Shown: positions 35,350 through 43,313 of the stretch, piece by piece
How the letters are laid out: each line of letters begins with the position of its first letter
Numbering within the stretch: position 1 is the stretch's first letter
DNA from: Stakelama flava
GTDB taxonomy: Bacteria; Pseudomonadota; Alphaproteobacteria; Sphingomonadales; Sphingomonadaceae
Assembly (NCBI RefSeq): GCF_019351405.1
Contig: NZ_JAHWZX010000007.1
Location: forward strand, 62,001-126,000
DNA length: 64,000 bases
Direction of reading: 5' to 3'
Notes under the pieces: generated by a model
Seen by the model: the letters and a program-made list of their open reading frames with translations, nothing else
What the model was told of the DNA's origin: nothing
Databases searched by the model: none
Made by a program: the position numbers and the translations under genes

Positions 35350-36095
35350 GTCGGATAGGCGGGACGCCAGCCAAGCACCCGCTTTGCCTTGCCATTCGCC
35401 ACGCGCCGGTTCTCGGCATAGAAACCGCGCGCCATCGGCGACAAGTCGTCCAGACTGACGAACCGCGGCGGATCGATGCCCAGTAGCTGCGCGGCATATT
35501 CCATCACTGCGTTTTGCGGCGCTGGCTCGTCGTCGGACAGGTTATAGGCACCGGCGGGCGCATCGAACCCTGCGCGCACGCCGGCGGCGATATCGGCGAC
35601 ATGAATACGGCTGAACACCTGCCCCGGCGAATCGACGCGGTGCGCGCGCCCCGAAACCACCCGGTCGAGCGGCGAACGGCCGGGGCCGTAAATGCCCGGC
35701 AGGCGGAAAACCCGCGCACCGCGCGCCAGCCACGCGGCATCTGCCTCGGCGCGCGCCACCCTTCGCCCGCCGCCGGTGGGTGCGCTTTCATCGACCCATG
35801 CCCCGCCCGCATCGCCATAGACGCCGGTCGAAGACAGATAGCCGAGCCATGCCCGGCTATGGTCGATCCATTCGCCATAGGCGTTCAGCACCGGATCGAC
35901 ACCGTCGGCGGGCGGCACGCTGGACAGGATATGCGTCGCGCCCGCAATTTCGTGCTCCAATGCGCGGTGATCGTCGAAGCGAAGCGTGCCGTCGCGTCCG
36001 TCGCGCGTGGTTCCTGCTACCGCAGCGCCGTCCGCACGCGCATGTTCGGCGACGAAGCGCGCGCTGTAGCCCAGCCCGAAGATCAGCAGCCGCAT
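35259..36095 (-). CDS. NAD-dependent epimerase/dehydratase family protein (YeeZ-like)
   Basis: A 278-residue protein of the extended SDR fold. It starts LLIFGLGYSARFVAEHA with a GxGxxA-type cofactor site, and has YLSSTGVYGDAGGAWVDE, RLPGIYGPGRSPLD and NLSDDEPAPQ. The catalytic YxxxK is not obvious, as in YeeZ/WcaG-like relatives, so its reaction is unclear. The C-terminal 21 residues (NATTSPVTASTPP-type tail) lie entirely within the 3' end of the EamA gene and look like an added tail. Its start lies six bases after the M28 peptidase stop on the same strand. Confidence 0.88.
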   Translation of the reverse strand: MRLLIFGLGYSARFVAEHARADGAAVAGTTRDGRDGTLRFDDHRALEHEIAGATHILSSVPPADGVDPVLNAYGEWIDHSRAWLGYLSSTGVYGDAGGAWVDESAPTGGGRRVARAEADAAWLARGARVFRLPGIYGPGRSPLDRVVSGRAHRVDSPGQVFSRIHVADIAAGVRAGFDAPAGAYNLSDDEPAPQNAVMEYAAQLLGIDPPRFVSLDDLSPMARGFYAENRRVANGKAKRVLGWRPAYPTYRLGLRALNATTSPVTASTPPDKAKADQR

Positions 36096-36101
36096 CTCCG
36101 C

Positions 36102-37778
36102 CTACCGCGCGCCATAGCCATTATACAGCGTGCCGAAAAAATCGCCCTTGTTCCATGCCGGACGCTGGTCGGCATCGGCGATCTCGCGCGCGATCTGATA
36201 GTTCACGTCGACGAAGCGAACACCCTGTTTCCAGTCGACCCCGTTCCTGTCGATCTGGTCCGATGGCTTGTGATAATGGTTGGCGAAGAATTCCTCCGTC
36301 GCCGCCTTGCCCGGCCCTTTTTCGCCCGGCCATAGAAATACCGACGGTATTCCCTGCTGCACGAATCGATAATGGTCCGACCGTACGAACAGCCCCATTT
36401 CGGGCATCGGGTCGGGGGAGAAGGAAACGCCGGCATCGGCCGCCGCCTGCTTCACGATCGGCCCCAGCGAGGACCGCGCCGCGCCGAATGCGATCACATC
36501 CTCGAACGGAAAGGTGATGATCGGCATGTCGAGATTGACGTCGGCGACCAGATTTTGCTTCGGCACCGTGGGATGGTGCGCGAAATAGTCCGACCCGACG
36601 AGCCCTTTCTCCTCCGCCGTCACGGCAAGGAACAGGATAGACCGGCGCGGCGCTTTGCCCGCCGAGCGGAAACGTTTCGCCTCCTCGATCAGCGAAGCGA
36701 CGCCGACCGCATTGTCCATCGCGCCGTTATAGATGGTGTCGCCCGCAGCATCGGCCTTGCCCACGCCGACATGGTCAAGATGCGCGGACAGGACAACGAT
36801 CTGGTCCTTCAGCTTCGGATCGCCGCCCTCGATCAGACCCGATACATTGGCGCTTTCGATTCGCCGCCTTTCGGTTTCGACCCGCGCGTTCAACGTGGCG
36901 GGAAACGCGATCGCCCGGAACGTGCCCTTCGCAATCGAATCGTGCATTGCCTGGGGATCGACCTTGCCAGCGAGCATCAGCCGGGTCGCGGCATTGCCGC
37001 CGATCGTCCCCAGCATCGGCGTTTGCGGCGCGGCGACATGGCCGTTCCCATCTGCATCGGCCCAGGTGACCGATTCGTGCGACACATACTCTTTCATGCG
37101 TTCAAGCGAACTGCCCGGCGCCATCAGCATCACCGCGCCGACCGCGCCATGCTTCGCCGCCTCGATCAGCTTGGTCGCGGTGCTGCCGTAATGGGCGCGT
37201 TCCTCGCCATCGAACCGGTCGGGCGCGCCGCGAACAAGGGCGACGATTTTTCCCCGGACATCGACCCCGGCATAATCGTCCTGGCGATATTGCGGCGCGA
37301 CGATGCCCTGACCGACAAAGACGAGCCTGCCGCTCGCTTGCGTCACATCCTTCGCGGCATTGCCCGAAGGCAGATAGTCCGCGCCATAGGTCAGCGGGAT
37401 AGTCGCACCGTCCATCTCAAGCGAAAACGCCCCCTCACCCTTCGGCTTGTAGCCGATCAGGGGTACGTGCTGGAGATAGCTGCCGTCATCGCCCGCGGGT
37501 TTCAGCCCTGCGGCATAGAATTGCGCGGCGACATATTGCGCGGCGATGTCATATTCGGCGCTCCCCGCCTCTCGCCCGCGCATCGCGTCGGAGGCAAGGA
37601 ACATCACATGCGCTTTCATCGCCGCCTGATCGGGCGGAAGCGGTTCGTTGACGATCGCGTTGCGCGCCCGGATTTCGGATAGCGCCTGCGCAGATGCGGC
37701 GCCGGGGGAATCGACCGTCTGCGCGGAGAGCGCGGCACCCGCGAAGAGCAACGGTAAGGGTACGAGCAAACGAAGCAT
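36102..37778 (-). CDS. Exported M28 family peptidase with PA domain
   Basis: A 558-residue zinc aminopeptidase, probably periplasmic. It has a signal peptide (about 1-20), a PA domain insert (about 135-260, with DVRGKIVALVRGAP), and the M28 core. Zinc ligands are visible: H in VLSAHLDHVG, D in GAMDNAVGVASLIE, E in VTAEEKGLVGSDYF, D in VADVNLDMP, and H in ANHYHKPSDQ. I chose the ATG at 37778, which has AAGGA at good spacing; ATG at 37784 is also possible. The upstream region is shared with the divergent pepN, so two peptidases share a promoter region. Confidence 0.92.
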   Translation of the reverse strand: MLRLLVPLPLLFAGAALSAQTVDSPGAASAQALSEIRARNAIVNEPLPPDQAAMKAHVMFLASDAMRGREAGSAEYDIAAQYVAAQFYAAGLKPAGDDGSYLQHVPLIGYKPKGEGAFSLEMDGATIPLTYGADYLPSGNAAKDVTQASGRLVFVGQGIVAPQYRQDDYAGVDVRGKIVALVRGAPDRFDGEERAHYGSTATKLIEAAKHGAVGAVMLMAPGSSLERMKEYVSHESVTWADADGNGHVAAPQTPMLGTIGGNAATRLMLAGKVDPQAMHDSIAKGTFRAIAFPATLNARVETERRRIESANVSGLIEGGDPKLKDQIVVLSAHLDHVGVGKADAAGDTIYNGAMDNAVGVASLIEEAKRFRSAGKAPRRSILFLAVTAEEKGLVGSDYFAHHPTVPKQNLVADVNLDMPIITFPFEDVIAFGAARSSLGPIVKQAAADAGVSFSPDPMPEMGLFVRSDHYRFVQQGIPSVFLWPGEKGPGKAATEEFFANHYHKPSDQIDRNGVDWKQGVRFVDVNYQIAREIADADQRPAWNKGDFFGTLYNGYGAR

Positions 37779-37861
37779 CTTCATCCTTTTGTTGTAGCGC
37801 AAGCCAAGCACGGCTAGCCAAGCCGTCCGTTCGGGGTGAATGTACCTGATTTCTTACTATG

Positions 37862-37890
37862 TTGGGCGCGTTTGCGCCTTTGTTTATAGA
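37862..37890 (+). promoter_or_regulatory. Sigma70-type promoter for pepN
   Basis: TTGGGC (37862-37867) and TATAGA (37885-37890) are separated by 17 bases. The ATG follows only eight bases after the -10 element, so the transcript would begin at or next to the start codon. There is no Shine-Dalgarno sequence in the remaining leader. Confidence 0.5.
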
Positions 37891-37898
37891 GTGTTGCC

Positions 37899-40487
37899 AT
37901 GCTCGACGTCCAAAATACAAGCCAGCCCGTCGTCACCCGCCGTGCCGATTACACCGCCCCGGCCTGGCTGGTGCCCGAAATCGCGCTCGATTTCGATCTC
38001 GATCCGCGCCGCACCCGGGTTCGCGCCCGACTGAACGTCGCGCGCAACGGCGCGCATGATGCGCCGCTGCGGCTCGACGGCGATGGCCTCGCGCCGCTGG
38101 CGGTGCGCGTCGACGGCGTCGATGCCGACTGGCGGATGGATGGCGCGACTCTGGAAATCGCGCTTTCGGGCGATGCACACGAAGTCGAAACCGAAGTGGA
38201 GATCGCGCCCGAACGCAACACCCAGCTTATGGGCCTGTACGCGTCGGGCGGCAATTTGTGCACCCAGTGCGAGGCGGAAGGGTTTCGGCGGATCACCTTC
38301 TTTCCCGACAGACCCGATGTTCTCACCCGCTATCAGGTGAAGCTTACGGCGGAAAAGGCGCGCTATCCGGTGCTGCTCGCCAATGGCGATCCCGTGGCTT
38401 CGGGCGATCTGGACGATGGCCGCCACTGGGCCGAATGGCACGATCCCTTCCCCAAGCCGTGTTACCTTTTCGCGCTGATCGCCGGCGATCTTGCCGCCAA
38501 TCGCGACACCTTCACCACCCGGTCGGGCCGCGACGTGGAGGTCGCGATCTGGGTACGCGAAAGGGATCTGGCGAAGACCGACCACGCGCTCCATGCGCTC
38601 AAAACCGCCATGGCGTGGGACGAACGCGTTTATGGCCGCGAATATGATCTCGACGTGTTCAACATCGTCGCGGTCGACGATTTCAATTTCGGTGCGATGG
38701 AAAACAAGGGGCTGAATATTTTCAACAGCCGCTACATCCTTGCCGATCCCGATACGGCGACCGATCATGATTATGACGCGATCGCGGCAGTCGTAGCGCA
38801 TGAATATTTCCACAACTGGTCGGGCAACCGAATCACCTGCCGCGACTGGTTCCAATTGTCGCTGAAGGAAGGCTTCACCGTCTATCGCGACCAGAAATTC
38901 TCGGCCGATCAGGGATCGGCGGCGGTCAAGCGGATCGAAGATGTCCGCACGCTGCGCGCCGCGCAATTCCCCGAAGATGCGGGGCCGCTCGCCCATCCGG
39001 TGCGCCCCGACAGCTATATCGAGATTTCGAATTTCTACACCGCCACCATCTATAACAAGGGCGCCGAGCTGATCGGCATGATGGCGACGATATTGGGCGC
39101 GGAAAAATTCCGCCGCGCGACCGATCTGTATTTCGACCGGTTCGACGGCACCGCCGCGACATGCGAGGATTTTGTGTCCTGTATGGAAGAAGCGGGCGAG
39201 GTGGACCTGACCCGTTTCCGCCGCTGGTACAGTCAGGCCGGAACCCCGCGCGTGACCGCGCGCCTGGTGCATGAGGCCGGCAGCGGACGCGCGATGCTGA
39301 CCCTTCGTCAGACGATGGCGCCGACGCCGGGACAACCGGTGAAGGAACCTATGGTGGTCCCGTTGACAGTGAAACTGTTCGGTGCCGACAGCGGCAGGGA
39401 AGTTGCGCCCGAACAACTCGTGCTCCTGTCCGAACCCGAAAGCGAAATCGCGTTCGAAAGCGTCGGCGAGCGGCCGATATTATCGATCAATCGCGGCTTT
39501 TCGGCGCCCGTTGTGGTCGAAACCGATCGCAGCGCCGCCGATCTGGGGTTTCTGTCGGGCCATGACGACGATCCCTTCGCCCGGTACGAAGCGATGCAGC
39601 AGTTGATGCTCGACACGCTGGTGAGCAGCGTGCAGCGCGGGCGCGGCGACCATGCGCCGGTCATCGACGCGGTACGCCAGACACTGCTCGACGGCGACCT
39701 CGACAGCGCATTCATCGCCGAAGCGGTTCTGCTGCCGTCCGACAGTTTTATCGGCGATCAGATGGCGGTGGTCGATCCCGATGCGATCTTTCGCGCGCGC
39801 GAAGCGCTTCGCCGCGATCTGGGCCGTGAACTGGAAGGCGAATGGCGCGAAGCATATGAAGCGGCGCTCGCCAATCGGTTCGAATATTCACCGGCGGCGA
39901 AGGGCGCCCGGCGGCTGAAGAATGTCGCACTGGGCTATATCAACGCATCCGGCGCGCCCGATGCGGCGAGCCTCGCCTTCGTCCAGTTCGAGCAGGCGGA
40001 CAATATGACCGACCGTCAGGGCGCGCTGGCCACGCTGGCGAGCGGCACGTCGGACAAGCGGGTCGCCGCGCTCGATATTTTTTACAACCGCTACAGTGAC
40101 AATGCACTGGTGCTCGACAAATGGTTCGCCACTCAGGCGCTGTCGTCGCGCGACGATACCGCGCAGGCCGTGGAAGAACTTTCGCGGCACAAGGATTTCA
40201 CGCTCGCGAACCCCAACCGCGCCCGCTCGCTGATCGGCGCATTCGCGATGAACCAGCGCGCGTTCCACGACGCGGCGGGTCGCGGCTATCGCTTCGTCGC
40301 CGACCAGTTGATCGCGCTCGACAAGCTGAACCCGCAAACCGCCGCGAAGCTGCTCCCGCCGCTTGGCCGCTGGCGCCGGTTCGACAAGGATCGCGCCGCG
40401 CTGATGCGTGCCGAGCTGGAACGGATCGTGGCAACGCCGGGCCTGTCGAAGGATATGTTCGAACAGGCATCGAAAAGCCTTGATTAA
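37899..40487 (+). CDS. pepN: Aminopeptidase N (M1 family)
   Basis: PepN is a cytosolic zinc aminopeptidase that trims peptides from their N-terminus. The 862-residue protein has the substrate-recognition motif GAMEN (265-269), the zinc motif HEYFH (301-305) and the third ligand E324 in LKEGFTVYRDQ. The length and the C-terminal alpha-solenoid (DUF3458 region) match the proteobacterial PepN type. It starts with ATG at 37899 without a ribosome binding site, just after a promoter-like element. It ends 28 bases before the converging glycosyltransferase. Confidence 0.97.
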   Translation: MLDVQNTSQPVVTRRADYTAPAWLVPEIALDFDLDPRRTRVRARLNVARNGAHDAPLRLDGDGLAPLAVRVDGVDADWRMDGATLEIALSGDAHEVETEVEIAPERNTQLMGLYASGGNLCTQCEAEGFRRITFFPDRPDVLTRYQVKLTAEKARYPVLLANGDPVASGDLDDGRHWAEWHDPFPKPCYLFALIAGDLAANRDTFTTRSGRDVEVAIWVRERDLAKTDHALHALKTAMAWDERVYGREYDLDVFNIVAVDDFNFGAMENKGLNIFNSRYILADPDTATDHDYDAIAAVVAHEYFHNWSGNRITCRDWFQLSLKEGFTVYRDQKFSADQGSAAVKRIEDVRTLRAAQFPEDAGPLAHPVRPDSYIEISNFYTATIYNKGAELIGMMATILGAEKFRRATDLYFDRFDGTAATCEDFVSCMEEAGEVDLTRFRRWYSQAGTPRVTARLVHEAGSGRAMLTLRQTMAPTPGQPVKEPMVVPLTVKLFGADSGREVAPEQLVLLSEPESEIAFESVGERPILSINRGFSAPVVVETDRSAADLGFLSGHDDDPFARYEAMQQLMLDTLVSSVQRGRGDHAPVIDAVRQTLLDGDLDSAFIAEAVLLPSDSFIGDQMAVVDPDAIFRAREALRRDLGRELEGEWREAYEAALANRFEYSPAAKGARRLKNVALGYINASGAPDAASLAFVQFEQADNMTDRQGALATLASGTSDKRVAALDIFYNRYSDNALVLDKWFATQALSSRDDTAQAVEELSRHKDFTLANPNRARSLIGAFAMNQRAFHDAAGRGYRFVADQLIALDKLNPQTAAKLLPPLGRWRRFDKDRAALMRAELERIVATPGLSKDMFEQASKSLD

Positions 40488-40514
40488 AACGCTTGGGTCA
40501 GGACGCGGTGCGCG

Positions 40515-41699
40515 TCAGGCGGCGCGGAACAGGCCCGGTTCGCCGCCGATCAGCGCGGTGTAACAGGCGAGCAGGTCGGCGACATGGTCGCGATCGCTGC
40601 GCACCCGGCTTGCCGCATGGCGAGCAGCGGCGCGCAGGATTGCCGGTTCGCGCGCGAACAGCCGCCTGATCGCATTCGCCGCTGAATATACGTCGCGCGC
40701 GCGGTAGGTTTCGGCATGCAGCGGATCGGCGAGTTCGAACAATCCGCCTTCGTCCGGCGCGATCAGCGGCAGGCCCGAAGCGATCGCCTCCAGCCCGACC
40801 AGTCCGAACGGTTCGGTGTCGGAACCGTGGATCAGCGCATCGCAACTCGCCATGATCCGCGCCAGCCTTGGCCGGTCATAGACCGGTCGGAACATTTTGA
40901 TATGCGGGCTGCCGGCGATCCGGTTTTCCAGCCTGCCGCTGTGCATCCCCTGTCCGATCATGATCATCCCCACGGGCAGGTCCTGCCCGGCGGTTTCGAC
41001 GGCATCGATGACCATGGGCCAGCGCTTTTCGGGATGGTGACGGCCCAGACCAAGCAGCAATTGCCCGTGTTCGGGCAGGTCGAGCTGCGCAAGCAGCGAA
41101 CGGCGCAATCCCTCGTCGCGCAAATCGGGGGAGAAAAAACCGCGCTCGATCCCCAGTGGAACGGCGGCATGGACGGTGAGTCCCCGTGCCGAATGCCGCT
41201 TCGCCAGTGCCGGGCCGTTGGTGACGAACGCATCGAACTTTTCCAGAAAGCGCGCCATATAGCGCGTGTACCAGGAAAAGGCTGCATCGACGTCGCACGG
41301 TGCGGCAAAGCGTTCGAACCAGCGCATCGGATAAGCCGCGACATTGTCGTTGTGCGCGAAAAAGACTTTCGGCGCGCGCCCCTTCCAGTTGCCGACAATC
41401 CATCCCGGCCGCCAGGGCGAACTGGTTTCGACGATATCGGGATCGAGGTCGTCGAGCAGCGCATGAATCGGCGCTTCATGAAAGAAGAGCCGGTAATTGC
41501 CGTCAAAGACCAGCGGCGGCGATTTGACCCAGATGATCCTGCCGCCGCCAATCCTTTCTTCGACGCCATCGGCCCGGCCCGGCGCGATGACGATCAGTTC
41601 GTGCCCCATCTCGGCCAGGATGGTCATCTTGCGTTCGAGATAGGTGCGAACGCCGCCGCCGGTGGGCGAATAGAATTCGTTGACGTCGACGATGCGCAT
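40515..41699 (-). CDS. Family 4 glycosyltransferase
   Basis: A 394-residue GT-B fold glycosyltransferase. The N-terminal domain begins with VDVNEFYSPTGGGVRTYLE, and the C-terminal domain has LGLGRHHPEKRWPMVIDA and the donor-binding EX7E pattern in TEPFGLVGLEAIASGLP. It lacks membrane helices and is probably a peripheral inner-membrane enzyme acting on a lipid- or polyprenyl-linked acceptor. It is the last gene of an operon with the DUF2141 protein and a membrane protein of the LPG-synthase-TM type; the acceptor is unknown. Confidence 0.9.
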   Translation of the reverse strand: MRIVDVNEFYSPTGGGVRTYLERKMTILAEMGHELIVIAPGRADGVEERIGGGRIIWVKSPPLVFDGNYRLFFHEAPIHALLDDLDPDIVETSSPWRPGWIVGNWKGRAPKVFFAHNDNVAAYPMRWFERFAAPCDVDAAFSWYTRYMARFLEKFDAFVTNGPALAKRHSARGLTVHAAVPLGIERGFFSPDLRDEGLRRSLLAQLDLPEHGQLLLGLGRHHPEKRWPMVIDAVETAGQDLPVGMIMIGQGMHSGRLENRIAGSPHIKMFRPVYDRPRLARIMASCDALIHGSDTEPFGLVGLEAIASGLPLIAPDEGGLFELADPLHAETYRARDVYSAANAIRRLFAREPAILRAAARHAASRVRSDRDHVADLLACYTALIGGEPGLFRAA

Positions 41700-41714
41700 A
41701 TGTCGTTCCTGCCG

Positions 41715-42239
41715 TCAGTCGATCGGAGCGAAACCGCCAAGCCCGCGCAGATACTGGACGCGGATATTCACGACCGTGACGCCGCTGCCCACCTTCACCA
41801 GAGCCTGTTTCAATTCCGGCTTTGACCGGCCAAGTTTGGCATTGCCCGGAAAACCCGCACCGTCTTTCCAGAAGTTGAACTTGTTGCGGTGATCGCGGTC
41901 ATGGGTGAAAAGCAGCGCATAGGTTCCGGGCGCAGGCACCTTGATGCACATCGCCACCGGTCCGCTGTCGGGCATGGAGGCCCATACGCGGCGAAACACT
42001 TTTCCCTCGCGCCGAAGATCATGATCGTCGCGAAGGAAATCCTCTTCGGTCGCGGGATAAAGTTCCAGCTTCAACCGTCCGGTGCGATCCTTCAGCCCGG
42101 TGATATTGGCGCGGATCGCCGGCCCTTGCGAATTGTCGCATGCATGGTGGTCCCCGCCGATGGTCTGCGCGGCGGCGGGCGCCGCAGCCGCGACCGCAAT
42201 CGTGGCCGCCGGCGCGGCAAGGATTTTCGATACGATCAT
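41715..42239 (-). CDS. Exported DUF2141 family protein
   Basis: A 174-residue protein with a signal peptide (residues about 1-25, ending AAPAAAQ) and the DUF2141 beta-domain. The domain shows ANITGLKDRTGRLKLELYPA, CIKVPAPGTYALLFTHDRDH and the typical KFNFWKDGAGFPGN. DUF2141 proteins are periplasmic or envelope proteins of unknown function. The start ATG overlaps the stop of the upstream gene by four bases. GT4 follows 15 bases downstream. Confidence 0.87.
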   Translation of the reverse strand: MIVSKILAAPAATIAVAAAAPAAAQTIGGDHHACDNSQGPAIRANITGLKDRTGRLKLELYPATEEDFLRDDHDLRREGKVFRRVWASMPDSGPVAMCIKVPAPGTYALLFTHDRDHRNKFNFWKDGAGFPGNAKLGRSKPELKQALVKVGSGVTVVNIRVQYLRGLGGFAPID

Positions 42240-43177
42240 GCCTCCTTCTCCACGATCCTGTGACCAGCAAAGGCGATGGTGAGCGCGATATGCAGCAACA
42301 GATATAACGCTGCGCTGAACGCGATCATGTCGGACAGCGCCTTGCCCTCGCCGATCAACATGATGGCCAGATTGGCGAACAGCAGGTCCTTGTTGGGTAC
42401 CAGCGGCAATCGCGACACCAGCAGCCGCGCGGCGGACAGGAACAACCACCATCCCACCGCGATCATCGGCAGCGCGAAATGCCAGGCGACGCCAAGCGCC
42501 ACCGCGCCGATGATGATGCGCGCGCAATGCATCGCGAAAATCCACCACAGGCGCCGGGACGGTAGCGAAAATACGCGCCGCGAAAACACTAGGAACGGCA
42601 GCGATACGACCAGCAGGATCAGCGCCGAACCGGCAAATTTGTTGAACTGCGAATGGGTCAGCCAGTCGCTCGACAGCGGCAGCGCGATCGCCGCCATGAC
42701 GAGCGCGGTCGCGTTGCCTGCGATGCCCGACAGGATCGTCACGTCCTTGATCGCGCCGAATGGGGCGACCACCATCTTCATTCGCTGGCGCGCCCATGCG
42801 TAGAAATAGGCATCGCCCGAATAGCCGATCACCACATCGTTCGCGATCCGCTTTCGGCTTACCGCGCCCAAGCCAGCGACAAACGGTATTCCCCAAAGCT
42901 TGCGATAGATCAGATAGTCGAAGACGGGCAGCGCCATATAAGTGACGGCAAAGGCCACATAGAATAGCGGATTGGCCGGAACCGTGCGCGACAGGTCTGC
43001 CAGCCCTTCGTTGAGCAGTTCATAGGCAAGCCTCGCGACCATCAGGATGCTGAGCGCCATGCCCAACCATCGCGGCCAGCGATTGCGCAGGCGGCGCGCG
43101 GGCTCAAGCCCTGCGATGTCGCTTGCCAGTTTCGATGCCCCTTCGTCGATCGGGCGGCGGGAAGTGGGAAAGGTCAC
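42236..43177 (-). CDS. LPG-synthase-TM/UPF0104 type membrane protein
   Basis: A 313-residue integral membrane protein with about eight hydrophobic segments. It resembles the transmembrane region of lysylphosphatidylglycerol synthases (MprF) and the YbhN/AglD group, but lacks the synthase domain. The segment VVIGYSGDAYFYAWARQRM in the first half and RLLVSRLPLVPNKDLLFANL near the end are characteristic. Proteins of this type often work with glycosyltransferases as lipid-linked sugar flippases or accessory factors, which fits the downstream GT4 gene. The exact role is unknown. An inverted repeat lies upstream of its start. Confidence 0.75.
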   Translation of the reverse strand: MTFPTSRRPIDEGASKLASDIAGLEPARRLRNRWPRWLGMALSILMVARLAYELLNEGLADLSRTVPANPLFYVAFAVTYMALPVFDYLIYRKLWGIPFVAGLGAVSRKRIANDVVIGYSGDAYFYAWARQRMKMVVAPFGAIKDVTILSGIAGNATALVMAAIALPLSSDWLTHSQFNKFAGSALILLVVSLPFLVFSRRVFSLPSRRLWWIFAMHCARIIIGAVALGVAWHFALPMIAVGWWLFLSAARLLVSRLPLVPNKDLLFANLAIMLIGEGKALSDMIAFSAALYLLLHIALTIAFAGHRIVEKEA

Positions 43178-43247
43178 GCGATATATGGCCTTAAGGTCGG
43201 TTGCGCGGCTTTATCGGCGAAAGGCTGTCGAGAACGCCTCGTTAGAG

Positions 43248-43268
43248 CACAATACGGACAGGATTGTG
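43248..43268. promoter_or_regulatory. CACAAT/ATTGTG dyad upstream of the LPG-TM operon
   Basis: CACAAT (43248-43253) and ATTGTG (43263-43268) are a perfect six-base inverted repeat with nine bases between. It lies about 70 bases upstream of the first gene of the minus-strand operon, a suitable operator position. No matching regulator is evident. Confidence 0.3.
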
Positions 43269-43313
43269 ACAAGCCGGACGTGCGGGCGAAGGAAATATCG
43301 AAGCCGGTCGGGA

